A stretch of 64,000 bases of DNA from Epiperipatus broadwayi (GCA_028023455.1 JAQFVV010012397.1:1826001-1890000); one strand, 5' to 3'. Shown: positions 25,825 to 37,947, counted from the stretch's first letter. The notes: generated by a model not told the origin, from the sequence alone. Numbers and translations: made by a program.

Positions 25825-25895
25825 CACTGACAGTCCATGGAAATCAAATCTGGACCTTTTGATTATGCTGTAACCAACTGAGCTATTTTGTCAAA
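25825..25895 (-). repeat. tRNA-derived SINE head (A and B box)
   Basis: On the minus strand TAGCTCAGTTGGTTACAGC (25867-25885) matches a tRNA D-arm/A box, and GGTCCAGATTTGATTTCC (25839-25856) resembles a TΨC/B box. Spacing fits a tRNA, but the stems are eroded, so this is a SINE head or tRNA pseudogene rather than a working tRNA. It lies in lipase intron 4, in the same orientation as the gene. Confidence 0.6.
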
Positions 25896-26995
25896 GGCAA
25901 CAATCAGTAGAAATTTCCACAAGTAAAAAAAGAAAAATTTTGGATACATTTTGTACATATTTTCCTGTTATTAATGTTAGTTTTATGCTAATATTTAATG
26001 GACTCCACCTAAATAGCACAAATTATTCAGGAATATTGTAAAAATGCCAATTTTTCCCGAATAACTTCTATTCACCAAATGATGGCTAATGAGATCCAAC
26101 TGAAATGTTTATATTATGTTATTATATAGAAAATTTAAAATGAAACATGGGCTTATTTTTTACACATAAATGAAAAAAGATATATTTATATATAGAAAGA
26201 CACTATATATAAGAAAAAAGAAATTTGGCTCATATTAAATTGTGATGGAGGAATCATATTAACAGAATATTAAAAAAACATATTTTATTCTTCAAGTAAT
26301 ATATTTTTTTACAATATAGAAACCAGTAACAATATTGCATGAATTTCTCATATGCTTCTAAAAGAAATTAGTTATCCTGACTACTCTTGAGTCAACTATC
26401 ACAACTTGGATTAATTAATGCTCACTATATGTGAAGAATAGTATTTAAAGCTAGAACCAAAATATCTAACAGTCATTTTTTACTTCTTTATATTATTGAA
26501 GCTAATATTTTACAGTTCACAGTTTAAACTTTAAGATATTATTTTGAATACTATAAAAAACTAAAAGATAACTGTTAAATGCAAAAGTGCATTCAGTTTA
26601 AGTTTGAATTTTAGTTTTCATTGAGAAATGCAAAAGCCAGAAACTCTCTGGAGATTGAGATTTTGTAGAACTATACCAACTAATGCCCATTGAATATTTA
26701 AGTTTATAGTAAATTACTCTAGAAGAGAATGAAGATAATTGCTGGGAAGGATAAGAATATTTACTTGTTCATATGTTGTTGATGCTGTTGTTGAATCTTC
26801 TTAAACAATAGAAATTCACATCTTATATATGTAGCTCAGACTTCCACAGCAATCGTTTTAATCTAACCATACTTAAACTTTAATATACCTGGGACGAAAA
26901 AGTAAAATATATAATTTCCTCTTTTTAATTTACTTCTATTGTTTTCCAAACTTGCAAACAAAGCAACAATCTAATTTTATTCAAGATATACAGAA
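25896..26995. other. Lipase intron 4, part between the SINE head and the PLE pair
   Basis: AT-rich, no ORF and no repeat recognised. The other bare parts of intron 4 are 29088-30264, 31271-31659 and 32791-34369; the last contains a G13 run at about 33614-33626. Confidence 0.5.
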
Positions 26996-27171
26996 ATTAT
27001 AAATATGCGACTTTTTTCGCATTCGTTAGTGAAGCTATAATTATACTTAAAATAATGTGTAATCGGTCTGCTTAGCACTTTCGAGATTTAATATTGGAAT
27101 CTCATACTCATAGCTTTGTCAATAAATACTGTTATTATTTATTGTACACATATGCAAATGAGTTTGAATAT

Positions 27172-27591
27172 TTAATTAGTCAATTGTTTAGAGAGAGCAA
27201 AGCATGCCTCTCTTCTATTAATGGCACTGGGATCATTTGCAATGTAAAAAGCCTCTTTAACTTTTCTTTTGGCATCATTCTTCTCTGTACAAACTATTTG
27301 GGCAGAACTAGATTCAAATACATGGCCTGTAGCTGCTTGGTGGTCCCAGAATACAGATTGTCCTTCATTTTTATTTTTAACCCTGTTATATACATACCTG
27401 TGTTGGTAAATTCTTGTATTAAGGTTAGCCCGAGTCTCACCGTAGGAAGATGCCTGGCAGCCTAATTGAGGGCATGCCAATTTATAGACCAAATGAGGGG
27501 CTTGATCTCTTTCTATTGTATCTTTGGAATTATTTACTAGTCGGTTAGTATTGGGAGGTGTTCTGAAGCTAAATTTGAAATTGTTAGGCAA
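27172..27591 (-). pseudogene. PLE GIY-YIG endonuclease domain (minus-strand copy)
   Basis: An open frame of 139 codons: FRTPPNTNRLVNNSKDTIER, LVYKLACPQLGCQASSYGET, RANLNTRIYQHR and VFWDHQAATGHVFESS. This is the GIY-YIG nuclease of Penelope elements, with the Cys pair between the two half-motifs, YGET, the catalytic-region Arg (NLNTR) and a following H-x-H/Cys-type pattern. The domain itself is unbroken; only the junction to the RT is frameshifted. Confidence 0.88.
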
Positions 27592-28497
27592 TTTTTTTTT
27601 GCAATATTTGAGATAACATTATGTATAAAAGGAATTGATAGGTATTTCATATTGTCTTTAGGTTGTTTATTTCTGAGTTTTCTATAAAATGTTTTTATTC
27701 TCTGATTGATTATATTGGGTTTAAAGCCTATGTTAGTCATTTCCTTTATATATTTGTCGATGTTGTTTTTCCTATCCACTATGTATTTACATAAATGGTG
27801 ATTTCTGAATAGGAAAGCATTCATACCTGCCCATTTGTATATGTTGGGGATGTTAGACTTTGGACTTGTGTAACCTCTTATGTGCAGTGGTTTAACCATC
27901 ATTTTATAATCTAGGTATGTATTCTCTCTTTTTATTAACAAGTCTATATATTTTATTTCTTGTTCATTGTTTTCATCAGTTCTACTGAGGGTTAATTCTG
28001 AGATGGCTTGAAATTCATTTTGTATGTTGATAGTGGTGGAAAGTTTTGCTGCAATAAAAATGTCGTCAACATATCGAGTGTTTATAAGAGTTGGATCTGT
28101 TGTGAAATGTTTTTGAAGAATTTGGCTCTTGTAATGGTTTAAGATGATGCTAGCAACAATTCCACTCATTGGCAGTCCCATTGGTCAACCATCATTCATA
28201 ACATACCATTTGTTTTCAAATTTAGCCAATATACTGTTATCCAGCCACTTCAAGAATTCTATTATAAAATCAATTTGTTTTATTGGATAATTTTTCTTAT
28301 TTAACTCATTTTTGATGATGATAATGGGGGTTTTTCTGTTAATTGAGCCATAAAGTTCACTGACATTGCATACAGTCATTTTGTGTTCTAAATCTATTTT
28401 AGCATTTTTTATTCTTTCCACAAATTCAAATGATGATTTGACATGTTGGTTTCCAAATCCCAAGGAATCTACAAGCCATAGGTTGATCATTTTTGCT
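27537..28497 (-). pseudogene. PLE reverse transcriptase fragment (minus-strand copy)
   Basis: Reads KSSFEFVERIKNAK, VCNVSELYGSI, GLPMSGIVAS, RYVDDIFIAAKL and YIDLLIKREN, the palm motifs of Penelope-like reverse transcriptases in order. Damage: a TGA at 28185-28187 lies in frame just before PMGLPMSG; motif A has Asn where the catalytic Asp is expected (CNV for FDV); and a T run at about 27590-27600 shifts the frame before the nuclease domain, so the 3' residues of the open frame are out of frame. Motif C (YVDD) is intact. The N-terminal RT part and upstream domains are missing because the copy is truncated. Confidence 0.85.
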
Positions 28498-28502
28498 AAC
28501 AA

Positions 28503-28902
28503 TTTCAAATTTAGCTTCAGAACACCTCCCAATACTAACCGACTAATAAATAATTCCAAAGATACAATAGAAAGAGATCAAGCCCCTCATGTGGACTATA
28601 AAATGGCATGCCCTCAATTAGGCTGCCAGGCATCTTACTACGGTGAGACTCGGGCTAACCTTAATACAAGAATTTACCAACACAGGTATGTATATAACAG
28701 GGTTAAAAATAAAAATGAAGGATTATCTGTATTTTGGGACCACCAAGCAGCTACAGGCCATGTATTTGAACCTAGTTCTGCCCAAATAGTTTGTGCAGAG
28801 AAGAGTGATGCCAAAAGAAAAGTTAAAGAGGCTTTTTACATTGTAAACGATCTCAGTGCCATTAATAGAAGAGAGGTATGCTTTGCTCTCTCTAAACAAT
28901 AA
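28503..28902 (+). pseudogene. PLE GIY-YIG endonuclease domain (plus-strand inverted copy)
   Basis: The same domain as at 27172-27591 on the opposite strand: NFKFSFRTPPNTNRLINNSK, MACPQLGCQASYYGETRANL and WDHQAATGHVFEPSS, stopping after CFALSKQ. Several substitutions separate the arms, so they are not a very recent duplication. The open frame that starts earlier, at 28366, runs antisense to the RT and is not meaningful upstream of about 28500. Confidence 0.85.
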
Positions 28903-30264
28903 ACTAATTAAATATTCAAACTCATTTGCATATGTGTACAATAAATAACAACAGTATTCATTTACAAAGCTTTGAGTATGAGATTCCAACATTAAATCTT
29001 GAAAGCGCCAAGTAGACCGATTACACATTATTTTAAGTATAATTATAGCTTCACTAACGAATGCGAAAAAAGTCGCATATTTATAATTACAATTTTCACT
29101 AATGAAGAGAAAAACAATTTATTACATATACAGAAACAAATACATATATATCTCAATCTTTTTTTTCCTTTTTGAAACATTTGCTTTCATTATCTACAAA
29201 CACTCACAACATTTAAATAATTTAAAGACGCATACTTCTTTGATTACATTTCCTAAAATATCAAATTTTAGTACATAATCAGGCTTATGCCTTACTGTAT
29301 TAATGCCAATATTGATAGTATTACCATATTTTATTTTTGCTTTATCAAGAAATATCTATTTCAATAAATTAATAAGAAGCAAATTTTATGCGCCACCGAG
29401 GTTTTAATGTATTCGTTATTTATGTAAATATATATATATTTCTTAGAAGTTTATAAGCACGCTTCTTGAAATTATTCACGTTATATATATATATTTTATT
29501 TATCTTATTTTTTTAATTATTTACGTTATGCTCCCTTTTTTTCAATCTTTAAATATTTTTGACCAATTCCTATTGATGAGAGATTTTTTAATTTTCTCGA
29601 ACTTCTTTTTCATTAATTCTTTTTTTATCACATATTCCTTTTTTTGATTGACAATTAATATTCTATACTAGCAGGGTTTTTTTTCAGGTCTTTTGAAACT
29701 ATATGGAATGTCATATGCTGATTTGTTAAATGAAAGAAATAGAGGAACAACCGAAGACAGTATTCTTAATTGCTCCTATTATTAAAAGTACTTACAACAA
29801 TATTGCTTTATAATTGAAATAGTTTTTTCAACTTCAACTATTCAATTAACTTCCTTAGTTTCTCAAGAACCGAATTATTTTTTTCTAACGGCTGAAGTCC
29901 TGCAAGCTTTTTATACATTTACTTTTCTGTTTTATCAGAGTTGAAATTTCAAAAACAATTTATATCACATGCCAATTTGGTTTTACTGTCATATCATTAT
30001 GACTATTCTCCTATATTAATATCAATCACTTTTCTTTATTCACTTTTTTACAATGAATTATACATCTATTTTACTATCATAATAGTTTCGATTTCCCCAG
30101 CAATCTTCTTCTGATCTATAATAAGCATAATTATAAATATTTATACATAAACACATAACTTCTACATATTATAAATTCTTTCTTTTAATCAACATACCTA
30201 TATATCTTACACATATATATATATATATGACTATTCTCCTGATTTATATTATAAGCTTGAGTCC

Positions 30265-31270
30265 ATCAAATGATTGTAGCTTACACATTGCTGTTAAAGC
30301 AGCATAATTTTTCACCATCTCTATGTGATTTACTGTCTAAGCTTTAATAAATAATATGTCATATGATATAACTTATTAAATTTCTATCTTGTGCTTCCCT
30401 TCAATATTTCCATACTAGTTTTAAACTTAATAATTTTAATCAGTGATGAGTTTTGGATCTTGGACTAATGCACCTGGACCTTTAGGATCTAAAGCACCTT
30501 CCTACTATCAAGTTATCAGCATAAATTAAAAAACACAAATGTCTTCAATTTAAGCCAGCTTGCCTGAATAGTCATATAGATCTGAAACCAATTTAGTTTC
30601 TATACATTATGATGTCCTTTGGCTAGAATTTGGTATAAATCAATAAAATATCGCCTAACTCCATCATATGATTTTATCTTACATATTGCTGTTATAGCAG
30701 AATAATGTTTCACCAGCTTAGTAAATAATAATAGAAGTCAAATGATAGTGCTTATTAAATCCCTATCCTATACTATCCTATTCAATATCACCAGACTAAT
30801 TTCAAGTTTATAATTTTTATCAGTAAGGAGCTTTGGATCTCATACTAGTACACCTGAATTTTTAAAATATGTCATGTAATAGAGTCAAATGATATTTGAT
30901 TGTTTTATATCAAATTGTGACCACAAGATAAAGGTGTCTCTAGTTATCAAAAACTAAAAACACCATAATATATTAAAACTGAACTACATGACTATGCAAG
31001 TAAGTTGAATTAGATTAAAAATATTTATGTTGTAGTTTGGGCTGATAGGTTGATAATAGAATAGTGATGTAAAAGATAGGTGCCAGAAAGAGGATCCATT
31101 AGATTCTAAAGATCTTGTTCAAGATCCAAAGCTCCTCACCGATAAAAGCCAGAAACTTTAACTATATGACAGTGGAGAATAGAGATTTATTAAGCATTAT
31201 AATCTGTCATCTATTATTACTTGCTAAAGCTTACAATAAATGGAATAGAAATGGTGGAAAATGATGCTGG
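30265..31270. repeat. Cluster of diverged F1-like repeats in lipase intron 4
   Basis: Two direct, diverged left-arm units (about 30265-30655 and 30656-30990, sharing TTACA-ATTGCTGTTA-AGCAG and TTTTATCAGTRAGGAG) followed by a right-arm-like inverted segment (about 30990-31270, with AAAGCTCCTCACCGATAAAAG). Related to F1 through the TTGGATCT...CACCTRGA block, but lacking the GGCAAAACTCTC terminus. Confidence 0.6.
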
Positions 31271-31659
31271 ATGTATTATTAGTTAAACGATATAATTTCT
31301 AGTTGAGTTTGTATACAGAGCAGCTGTCAGTAAAAGAATAATTTGTTTTAAAATTTAAAAAGACTTTTAAAATTTATTGCTTGGTTTTTTTTTTCTCCTC
31401 ATACATTTAAAATTTAATCAACTTTTACAATATACCTGAATATTATGTGTAAATTTATTAAAGATAAATAAACTACTTTTATTTCATTATCTTTCACAAA
31501 TATATTACTGCTTAACTATAACACACATATAACTATTAAAATATATGAATTTTTAAATGTTGATTTCTATATATTATACTGAGAGTCAAAGAAACTCCAC
31601 ATTCAGATTATATTAAAACTGCTATTAGTCACACTGTCTTAGCAGCACTTTCCATACAA

Positions 31660-32790
31660 AGTCATTGTCTCTCCAGTTACTGCTGTGCAGTTTTTCATGT
31701 GTTACATCACTTCAAATGTGACTGTGGTGTGAAATATAATAATTGGCCCATTTGTCATTTGCATGAAAGAAGAGTAGCATGCAATGATTTTTTTTATGTA
31801 TCAAGGACTTGGTGTATAATATAAAAAATGTTTTATCATGAAGTAATGTGAATATGTTTAAGTAAGGTCACACAAGTGTCAACCATAAAGAAGAAACCAG
31901 GCACTCATCCATATTCATGATTGATTACAATATTAAGGATGCAAATATACTGATTCTGAAAGATAAATTAGTGACAGTAGATTATGTGATAAGTTATTAG
32001 CAAATCAACCATCACTCTGCTTGTGTAATAATCCATGACAGTCTTGGGTTTTAAAAAGTTTGTGTAATAGTGGTACCTAAACACAGAAGGGCAAAAGCAA
32101 AAGTGCTCAGACATCTGCAAACAAAATTTGGACTTATACTCTAGGGAAGATGAAAGTATCTTAAAAAGAATCACAAGTCATGGATTAATCACTACAAGCT
32201 TGAGAGAAAATGACAGAGTATGAAATGGAAACATCTTACGATCACTGACCAAGAAAAATCCATCAGTCATCAGTTGGAATCAAATTTTCTGAGATTTCCA
32301 AGAGCCAGTATTGGAAACATTCAAAAGTCAACAGTGCTCATTATAGTGAGATGATTACTGAAGAGCTGTAGCCTAAAATTCAGACAAAATATAAAGGACT
32401 TTTATTCAAAGCTTTCATGCTGTTACATGACAATGCAGGTTTGCATATCACTTCCCACATTGTTGTATCTCCAAAAACTTTGTTTACGGTATTAGAGCAC
32501 ACTTCCTATAATCCTGATCCTGGGGCTATGCAATAACAACTGTTTGGTCTTCTGAAAGAAGTTTTACAAGGATGAAAATTCATTTTTAATGAAGAGATGA
32601 AGACAATGGTGCATTTATGGTTTGCAGCTTAACATAAAACATTTTTCCAAGGAAGAAATACAAAAACTTGTTGGTTGAGGAACAAAGTATATGGAAAAGC
32701 CATGTAATTATATCAAGAAATGATGTGTTTGTCTTGTCTGTAAGTTGATTAAAATAAATTCATGAGCTAGAGTGGAGATCATTTTTACCT
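31660..32790 (+). pseudogene. Decayed mariner (Tc1/mariner DD34D) transposase
   Basis: Plus-strand fragments in order: SACVIIHDSLGF-KVC, VVPKHRRAKAK, SWINHYKLERK then QSMKWKHL (about 32175-32240), LLHDNAGLHIT (about 32420-32452; second catalytic Asp present), VLEHTSYNPDPG (about 32490-32535; the third catalytic Asp can be aligned), FGLLKEVLQG and KTFFQGR. Many stops and frameshifts. The first catalytic Asp is lost (NHKSW where GDESW is expected). Terminal inverted repeats were not recognised. A dead copy in lipase intron 4, antisense to the gene. Confidence 0.75.
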
Positions 32791-34369
32791 CGTCCTCATA
32801 ATATCACTAATTTTTAATTCATGCTTAATAAATATAGTCTTTAAAAGAAGGATTTGCTATTGTTTAATACAACAGCAATGAATCAAAACATCTCAGCATA
32901 TATGTGTGTATGAATAAATCAATAATTTGCATATCACTATTTAAATATCAAATATAATAAATGATTACAAATCAATATTAAAAATATTTTAAGAGTAATA
33001 TTTGTATTAAAAGATGAAAAGTTTGAATCAAGCAGCTTAGGATAAAAGACATTTTTTTACATATTCTGCTTGATTCAGACTGCTGTTGAAACATTCTAGC
33101 ATTGATTTGAATTCATATGAAATTAAATATTTTCCTAGATTTAAGATATAAATATTGAAATTATAATAGAAATTTTTCTAGTATTAAACTAGAATAAAAT
33201 TTCATCTATAATTTAACCAAGCAATCACCAATTTAAAATGGTAGTCTAAAGTCAAATATATGATCTAGTAATAACAATAACATTTGTCTATTTATTTTAA
33301 GTTTAAAAATGACCTATGTATATGTGTATATATATATGCAAGAAACATGAAAGTAAATTGGTCATATGTATACATAAATGTAAGTCTTGTGAAAGAATGA
33401 ACTATGATAATATTAATTATAACCTCTGATAATATACTTTTTATCTTGAAGAATTCCAATGGCTATGTGGAAGGGTTTTCTGTGAACCATTAAAATTAGA
33501 AACGTTTCATTTGTAGTATTGCTTTATGTGTAGAAAAATTATGGTCAATTAAAGAAAATGAAAAGATTGGAGAATTTTGACATATGGATATAGAAAAGAA
33601 TGAAAATAATTATTGGGGGGGGGGGGTAGAACTGTAGATGTATCATAAAAAGGAATTGAAAAAATGCCATTTTCAAAGAGTGAATTTTAAAAAGGGAATT
33701 AAAAGATATGTTGAAAAGTTCTTTATATATTGTAGAATAGTGTAGGTGAAGAGGTATTGGGGAAAAAAAGTTGATTGATCTTAAAAAAGAAAATAATTTA
33801 GTATTTAAAGAGTAAAGTGAAATCCACAAAGGCATGGTGAAGATAGACTACTTTGATATGAATACATGTACTTTGGCAAATAATTGATGATGATCTTGGC
33901 CATTTTAATAGATAGCACTCGTTACATCCTAGTTGCTATAATATATATAATTTTTACTTTCACTAAAAAACTCTAAAAACAAATTTTAGCAAATAATTAA
34001 AAATTAAAGTTTAAATAAAATAATGAATTGCAATTCAGTTAATGTAATTAACTCTTTTGTATAAAAAATAAAACTATTTATATTGAAAATATTTCCATAG
34101 TAGTAACATCTATCTCTATTTAAAAACATAGTAAGTAAATTAAGATTTACAAAGAAAGTTTTTTTTTTACACCAACGAAATTAAAATCTCATTATTTACA
34201 TTTTATTATTATATTTCTTTATGATTCTTTAATCAATATATGATTAACATTTATCCAAAGTAATCTAATCATTTATTTACTTTTTCAGTCTGCCATTTGT
34301 ATTAAACTATGTTGTTGTTGTTTTAAATAAGCATATATCAATCAACATTTTATATTATAAATAAATTAC

Positions 34370-34486
34370 CTAGTAAGAATATAGTTTTGCTATCACTGTG
34401 AATAGTATCAACAAATTTTGCATCGGATGGATCTAAACGGACTGCGATGTCAAGACCTTGGAAATAAGGCTCAGCTGGATCCATTC
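34370..34486 (-). CDS. Pancreatic-lipase-family lipase, exon 4 (catalytic Asp)
   Basis: A 117-base exon coding for (G)[19 protein letters not shown] followed by [19 protein letters not shown]. The Asp in GMDPAEP is the acid of the Ser-Asp-His triad (about residue 209), and [14 protein letters not shown] is a signature of the family. Acceptor TTATTTGCAG is good; the donor is GTAATT. The phase-1 entry rebuilds the Gly of SGMDPAEP from exon 3, and the phase-1 exit rebuilds the Gly of LLGFGM in exon 5. Intact and uninterrupted. Confidence 0.92.
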
Positions 34487-34991
34487 CTGCAAATAATGTT
34501 TTTTTTTTAAAAAAAAAATAAATTTGTAAAAAAAATATTATATATATATATTTTAGATCATATATTATAAGTTTATAAGTATACACTATTGTATATAAAT
34601 TATTATTTTGCTTTAAAATATTTCATAAAAAATGTTGCATGTGTGATATAATAACTCTTATACAATTATGAACATTTGTTAACATGCCCATGATTCTTAG
34701 ACTTCAAATCTAGATGAGATAAATCTTTTTCAGGTTCCAAATAAGTTCAGGATTTATTTTTAAGCAACTTGTCATAAACACATGAGACAGTTTTTGCATT
34801 GTTTGTTAAATTAATATGTAGCTAATTTTAATTAGAAAACATTGAAATCTTTCAATAATAAGAAAATGATGAATTTGGTGAATAATGAATGATTTTACTT
34901 TCACCTAACTTTGCACAACTGTTGAAAATATATTTTCATTACAAAAGGTTATTTAAAGACTGTTTTACTGCTCATATATATATATATATAT

Positions 34992-35815
34992 GGTATCAAA
35001 TGTGTGAATGCAAGAAATTTGGCACTTATAAATCAAATTATATCCTTTTGAAAGATAAATCAAATTATAATTTATATATATAAATTCAATTGTTAGTAAT
35101 TTTCTTCTTGTCTGAGCTAATGTAATATCTGGTAAAATGTAAATGCACACAGAAAAGATCATTTTTTAATAATATTTAGCTTTATTACTGCCTAGCATGC
35201 TTTCAATATATTTTTACTATGTCATATTCATGGCATATAGTAATGTGATTAAATGGTTCTTTATACCATTGTTTAATTAATTGTTCATTTATTCAACTTT
35301 AATTTAAAGTTTAAATTAAATATTTAAATAGCCCATTTCTTTGAAATGGCCATCAGAGACAAATAATTCATTTTTATATTTACAGACTATGAGTAGAAAA
35401 CTGGTCATAGATTTGAGCTAACAAAAGCAGAAATAACGTACACACACCGAGAGAGAGAGAGAGAGGATAGAAAGTGAAGGATTAAGGAAGTGTGTGTAAA
35501 TAGCTGGTGACCAGTTTTTTTATTAACAGAAAAGAAACAAATGTATCCAATTCAAAGAAATGGACTATTTAAATATTCAAATTTAAATTTAAATTGAATA
35601 TATTAACAAAATTAAATATTGATATAAAGAACCATTTAACCACACCACTATATGACTATTTATATAGTAAAAATATATTGAAAGCTTACTAGATAGTAAT
35701 AGAGCTAAATATTATTAAAAATCTACTTTTTCTGCATGTGTTTTCATTTTATCAGATATTATATATATTATAATTTGATCTACAAGTGTCAAATTCTTTG
35801 ATACCGTTCGCTTTA
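34992..35815. repeat. Foldback element (about 825 bp) in lipase intron 3
   Basis: Outer ends GGTATCAAATGTGTGAATGC and its diverged complement ending TTTGATACC. The inner arms 35163-35350 and 35540-35722 share TTTCAATATATTTTTACTAT, AAATGGTTCTTTATA and AAATATTTAAATAG-CCATTT. The centre contains CTGGTCA...TGACCAG and a GA microsatellite (35450-35465). A partial relative of the outer arm (TTGATTTACAAATGTCAAA, then TTTAATCCAACT) occurs at about 38110-38290. Confidence 0.75.
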
Positions 35816-36342
35816 GTTAAATATGTTAATGATTATTATTTATTAGGTTAGATATTTTAAACCAAATAAAAAATTTAAAGATTAATATATTTTTATTAAA
35901 CATGAACCCAATTTATTTTTAATCCAACTCCACCACTTCGCCCACCCCCAAGTGTAATATCTTAGATATACTTTAAAACCAACATTTACCACATTGCTTA
36001 AAATATGCGAATAAAGACTTTAAAATTATATATATAGAAATGAACAATCTATACTGTAATTCTTTTTTTTTTAAAAAGATTTTTTCTCCCTTCTAAGCAA
36101 AGTGATACGCAAATTTGTTAAAAAAAAAAAGTAGCCAAAACGGAAGTAACTTTTCTTCATATAAAATCAGTTTTTTTTCCTTTTCTCTGGATCAGATTGG
36201 AATACTACTACATTCAAATTCCAGGATTTCACTATGCCTTCAGAATAAAAAGGAGGGACACTACTAACAGTTAGTTAGATATAATATGAAACACTTGTGA
36301 ATAATACTCTGGTCAAACTGAAGAATTAGCACTTATTTAAAT

Positions 36343-36516
36343 GGCAGCTAGAGATTATAAGATAATATTATCACCCTAAATGGACTTTTAATATGTGTCA
36401 AAAAGAAGTAAATGACAATTATTTTGTTTGGCAGCTAGAGATTACAGGACTACATTATCACCCTAAATAGACTTTTAATATTTATCAGAAAGAAGTAAAT
36501 GACAATTACTTTGATT
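36343..36516. repeat. Tandem duplication, 87-bp unit
   Basis: GGCAGCTAGAGATTA through AAGAAGTAAATGACAATTA occurs at 36343 and again at 36430, with a few substitutions. No coding potential. Confidence 0.85.
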
Positions 36517-36699
36517 TTATGAGTCTTACAGATATTATTTGAAAGAAATTCTCAATTTAAAAAAATGAATTTGTAATTGTTGTGTTTGGCTTGATTTACA
36601 GATTGGTTCCAAACCGACAGAAAAGGTAATGACAAATTACTCAGCAATTAATATGTATAATTTATTGGTTACAAAATACATGCATGTTAGTTAATCAAT

Positions 36700-37090
36700 A
36701 TAAATACAATTTATACAATTAATGATGAGATAGTCATAGCCTGCCTCACAAGTTCTAGTAAGACTCTTCTGGCTGTACTGGACAGTTTGTCTCGAGTTGG
36801 CTCTAGTTCGGACTCTTCCAGCTGCACTCAGACAGCTTGTCTCGAGTTGACTGCAGTTATAGCAGTTTTCAGTCCTAGGTAGACTTGCCTCACTGCATAG
36901 ATGTATCAGCAGTGACTAGTGAAGACACCCTTGCTATAGGCAGAGGCTTCACTGGAGAGCAGGTTTAGTCATTCAGGTTGACAGAAATTAAAGCTCTCTG
37001 CCTTGCCTCCAAAAAGACTGACTATTTATTGCCAGATCCCTTACCTTACTGGTACACTTGGATTCAGAGCGCGAACCCAATGAAAGATTT
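36700..37090. other. Less AT-rich block of unknown nature in intron 3
   Basis: Locally richer in G+C than its surroundings. It contains an approximate 49-bp tandem unit (GACTCTTC at 36762 and 36811, each followed by CAG-TTGTCTCGAGTTG). I found no ORF or known domain. It could be the LTR or non-coding part of a retroelement; no matching second copy is present in the window. Confidence 0.35.
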
Positions 37091-37256
37091 ATCCTGATAG
37101 GATAGCAACTGGGTTTTTTAACTTTAAAGTAAAATTTTATGTATTAACTGTAGTTATATTACAAATGTTTCACTGAATTATTGCTTAGATCTATATAGTT
37201 TATCATTTTACAGATTAAAATTACCGAAGTAAATTTTATAACTTACTATTACTTAC

Positions 37257-37365
37257 CTGAAATTCTTCCAATATTCTTTATCTTCTGACCTATATATCCT
37301 GCTGTATGAGCACCCAAACTATGACCGATAATGTGGATATTTTCTGGCTGCACTTCATATAATCT
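37257..37365 (-). CDS. Pancreatic-lipase-family lipase, exon 3 (nucleophile Ser, GHSLG)
   Basis: A 109-base exon coding for RLYEVQPENIHIIGHSLG followed by AHTAGYIGQKIKNIGRIS, plus one base. It carries the nucleophile elbow GHSLG; Ser is about residue 186 of the assembled protein. Acceptor TTTACTTTTTAG is good and donor GTAAGT is optimal. It begins in phase 0 and ends in phase 1, as the neighbouring exons require. The GHSLGAH context is standard for active members of this family, in contrast to yolk-protein-like relatives that lose the Ser. Intron 3 (to 34486) is the shortest, about 2.8 kb. Confidence 0.92.
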
Positions 37366-37636
37366 CTAAAAAGTAAAAAAATAAAAACCGTCTAATAATT
37401 ATATATATAATATTGATTTATTTTTTTATTATATAATTTGAACTATTTTTACTTTAAGGAAGACTTTTTATTTCTTGCACAATTACCTGTTAATAACGTC
37501 ATCAACTGATATAGCACAACTCTATTAAATCGACCAGTTTGAAATATTTCCACCTTTTCTAAACAACATTTCCCTAAGATATAGTTTAGTAACTTCTTCT
37601 GCTTCAAGTTATTAAAACAGTAGCAAATATAATCAT

Positions 37637-37947
37637 ATAGCAGTGCCACCTAGTGCAAGCCTTAGTAATCAATGGATGCAAGAAAGTTTGTGCACAACAT
37701 CCCTATCCATTGCCTTTTCATCCAATATCCCCAGATTAGTTTCTAGTTTATGGCTTTCATCAGTGAGAAGCCTTCAATCTGAGAGCATTGCACTTAAATC
37801 TTAGAATCTAATGTTACCCTCCAGCAGTGATCTTTTACTTATTTAGTTAATTAAGGCTTGTACTGAGTGGTACTACTGTATAGAGAGTTTGTGACTGTTT
37901 CAACAGCTTATGCAAGCATAGAAATTGACAATTAAGTGATGTTTTAG
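37637..37947. repeat. Foldback repeat F1, internally deleted copy in intron 2
   Basis: The left arm (AGTGCCACCTAGTGCAAGCC onward) runs to about 37830, then jumps to the end of the right arm (GAGTGGTACTACTGTATAGA) and the outer motif AAGTGATGTTTTAGTAG. The centre of the palindrome is missing. Confidence 0.75.

Larger units (their letters stand above)
26996..29087. mobile_element. Penelope-like element pair in head-to-head orientation (PLE family 1)
   Basis: Two arms of about 590 bp, 26996-27590 and 28498-29087, are inverted copies of each other, each encoding the GIY-YIG nuclease domain and ending at the outside in the same hairpin (ATGCGACTTTTTTCGCAT). Between them about 910 bp of reverse transcriptase belongs to the minus-strand copy. 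Both copies are 5'-truncated and meet at about 28498. Located in lipase intron 4. Confidence 0.85.

Noticed and set aside
29050-29125. Hammerhead ribozyme at the PLE end
   Set aside because: CTAACGA and CTAATGA lack the invariant G of the core and no stem II can be drawn; kept only as a question in the findings.
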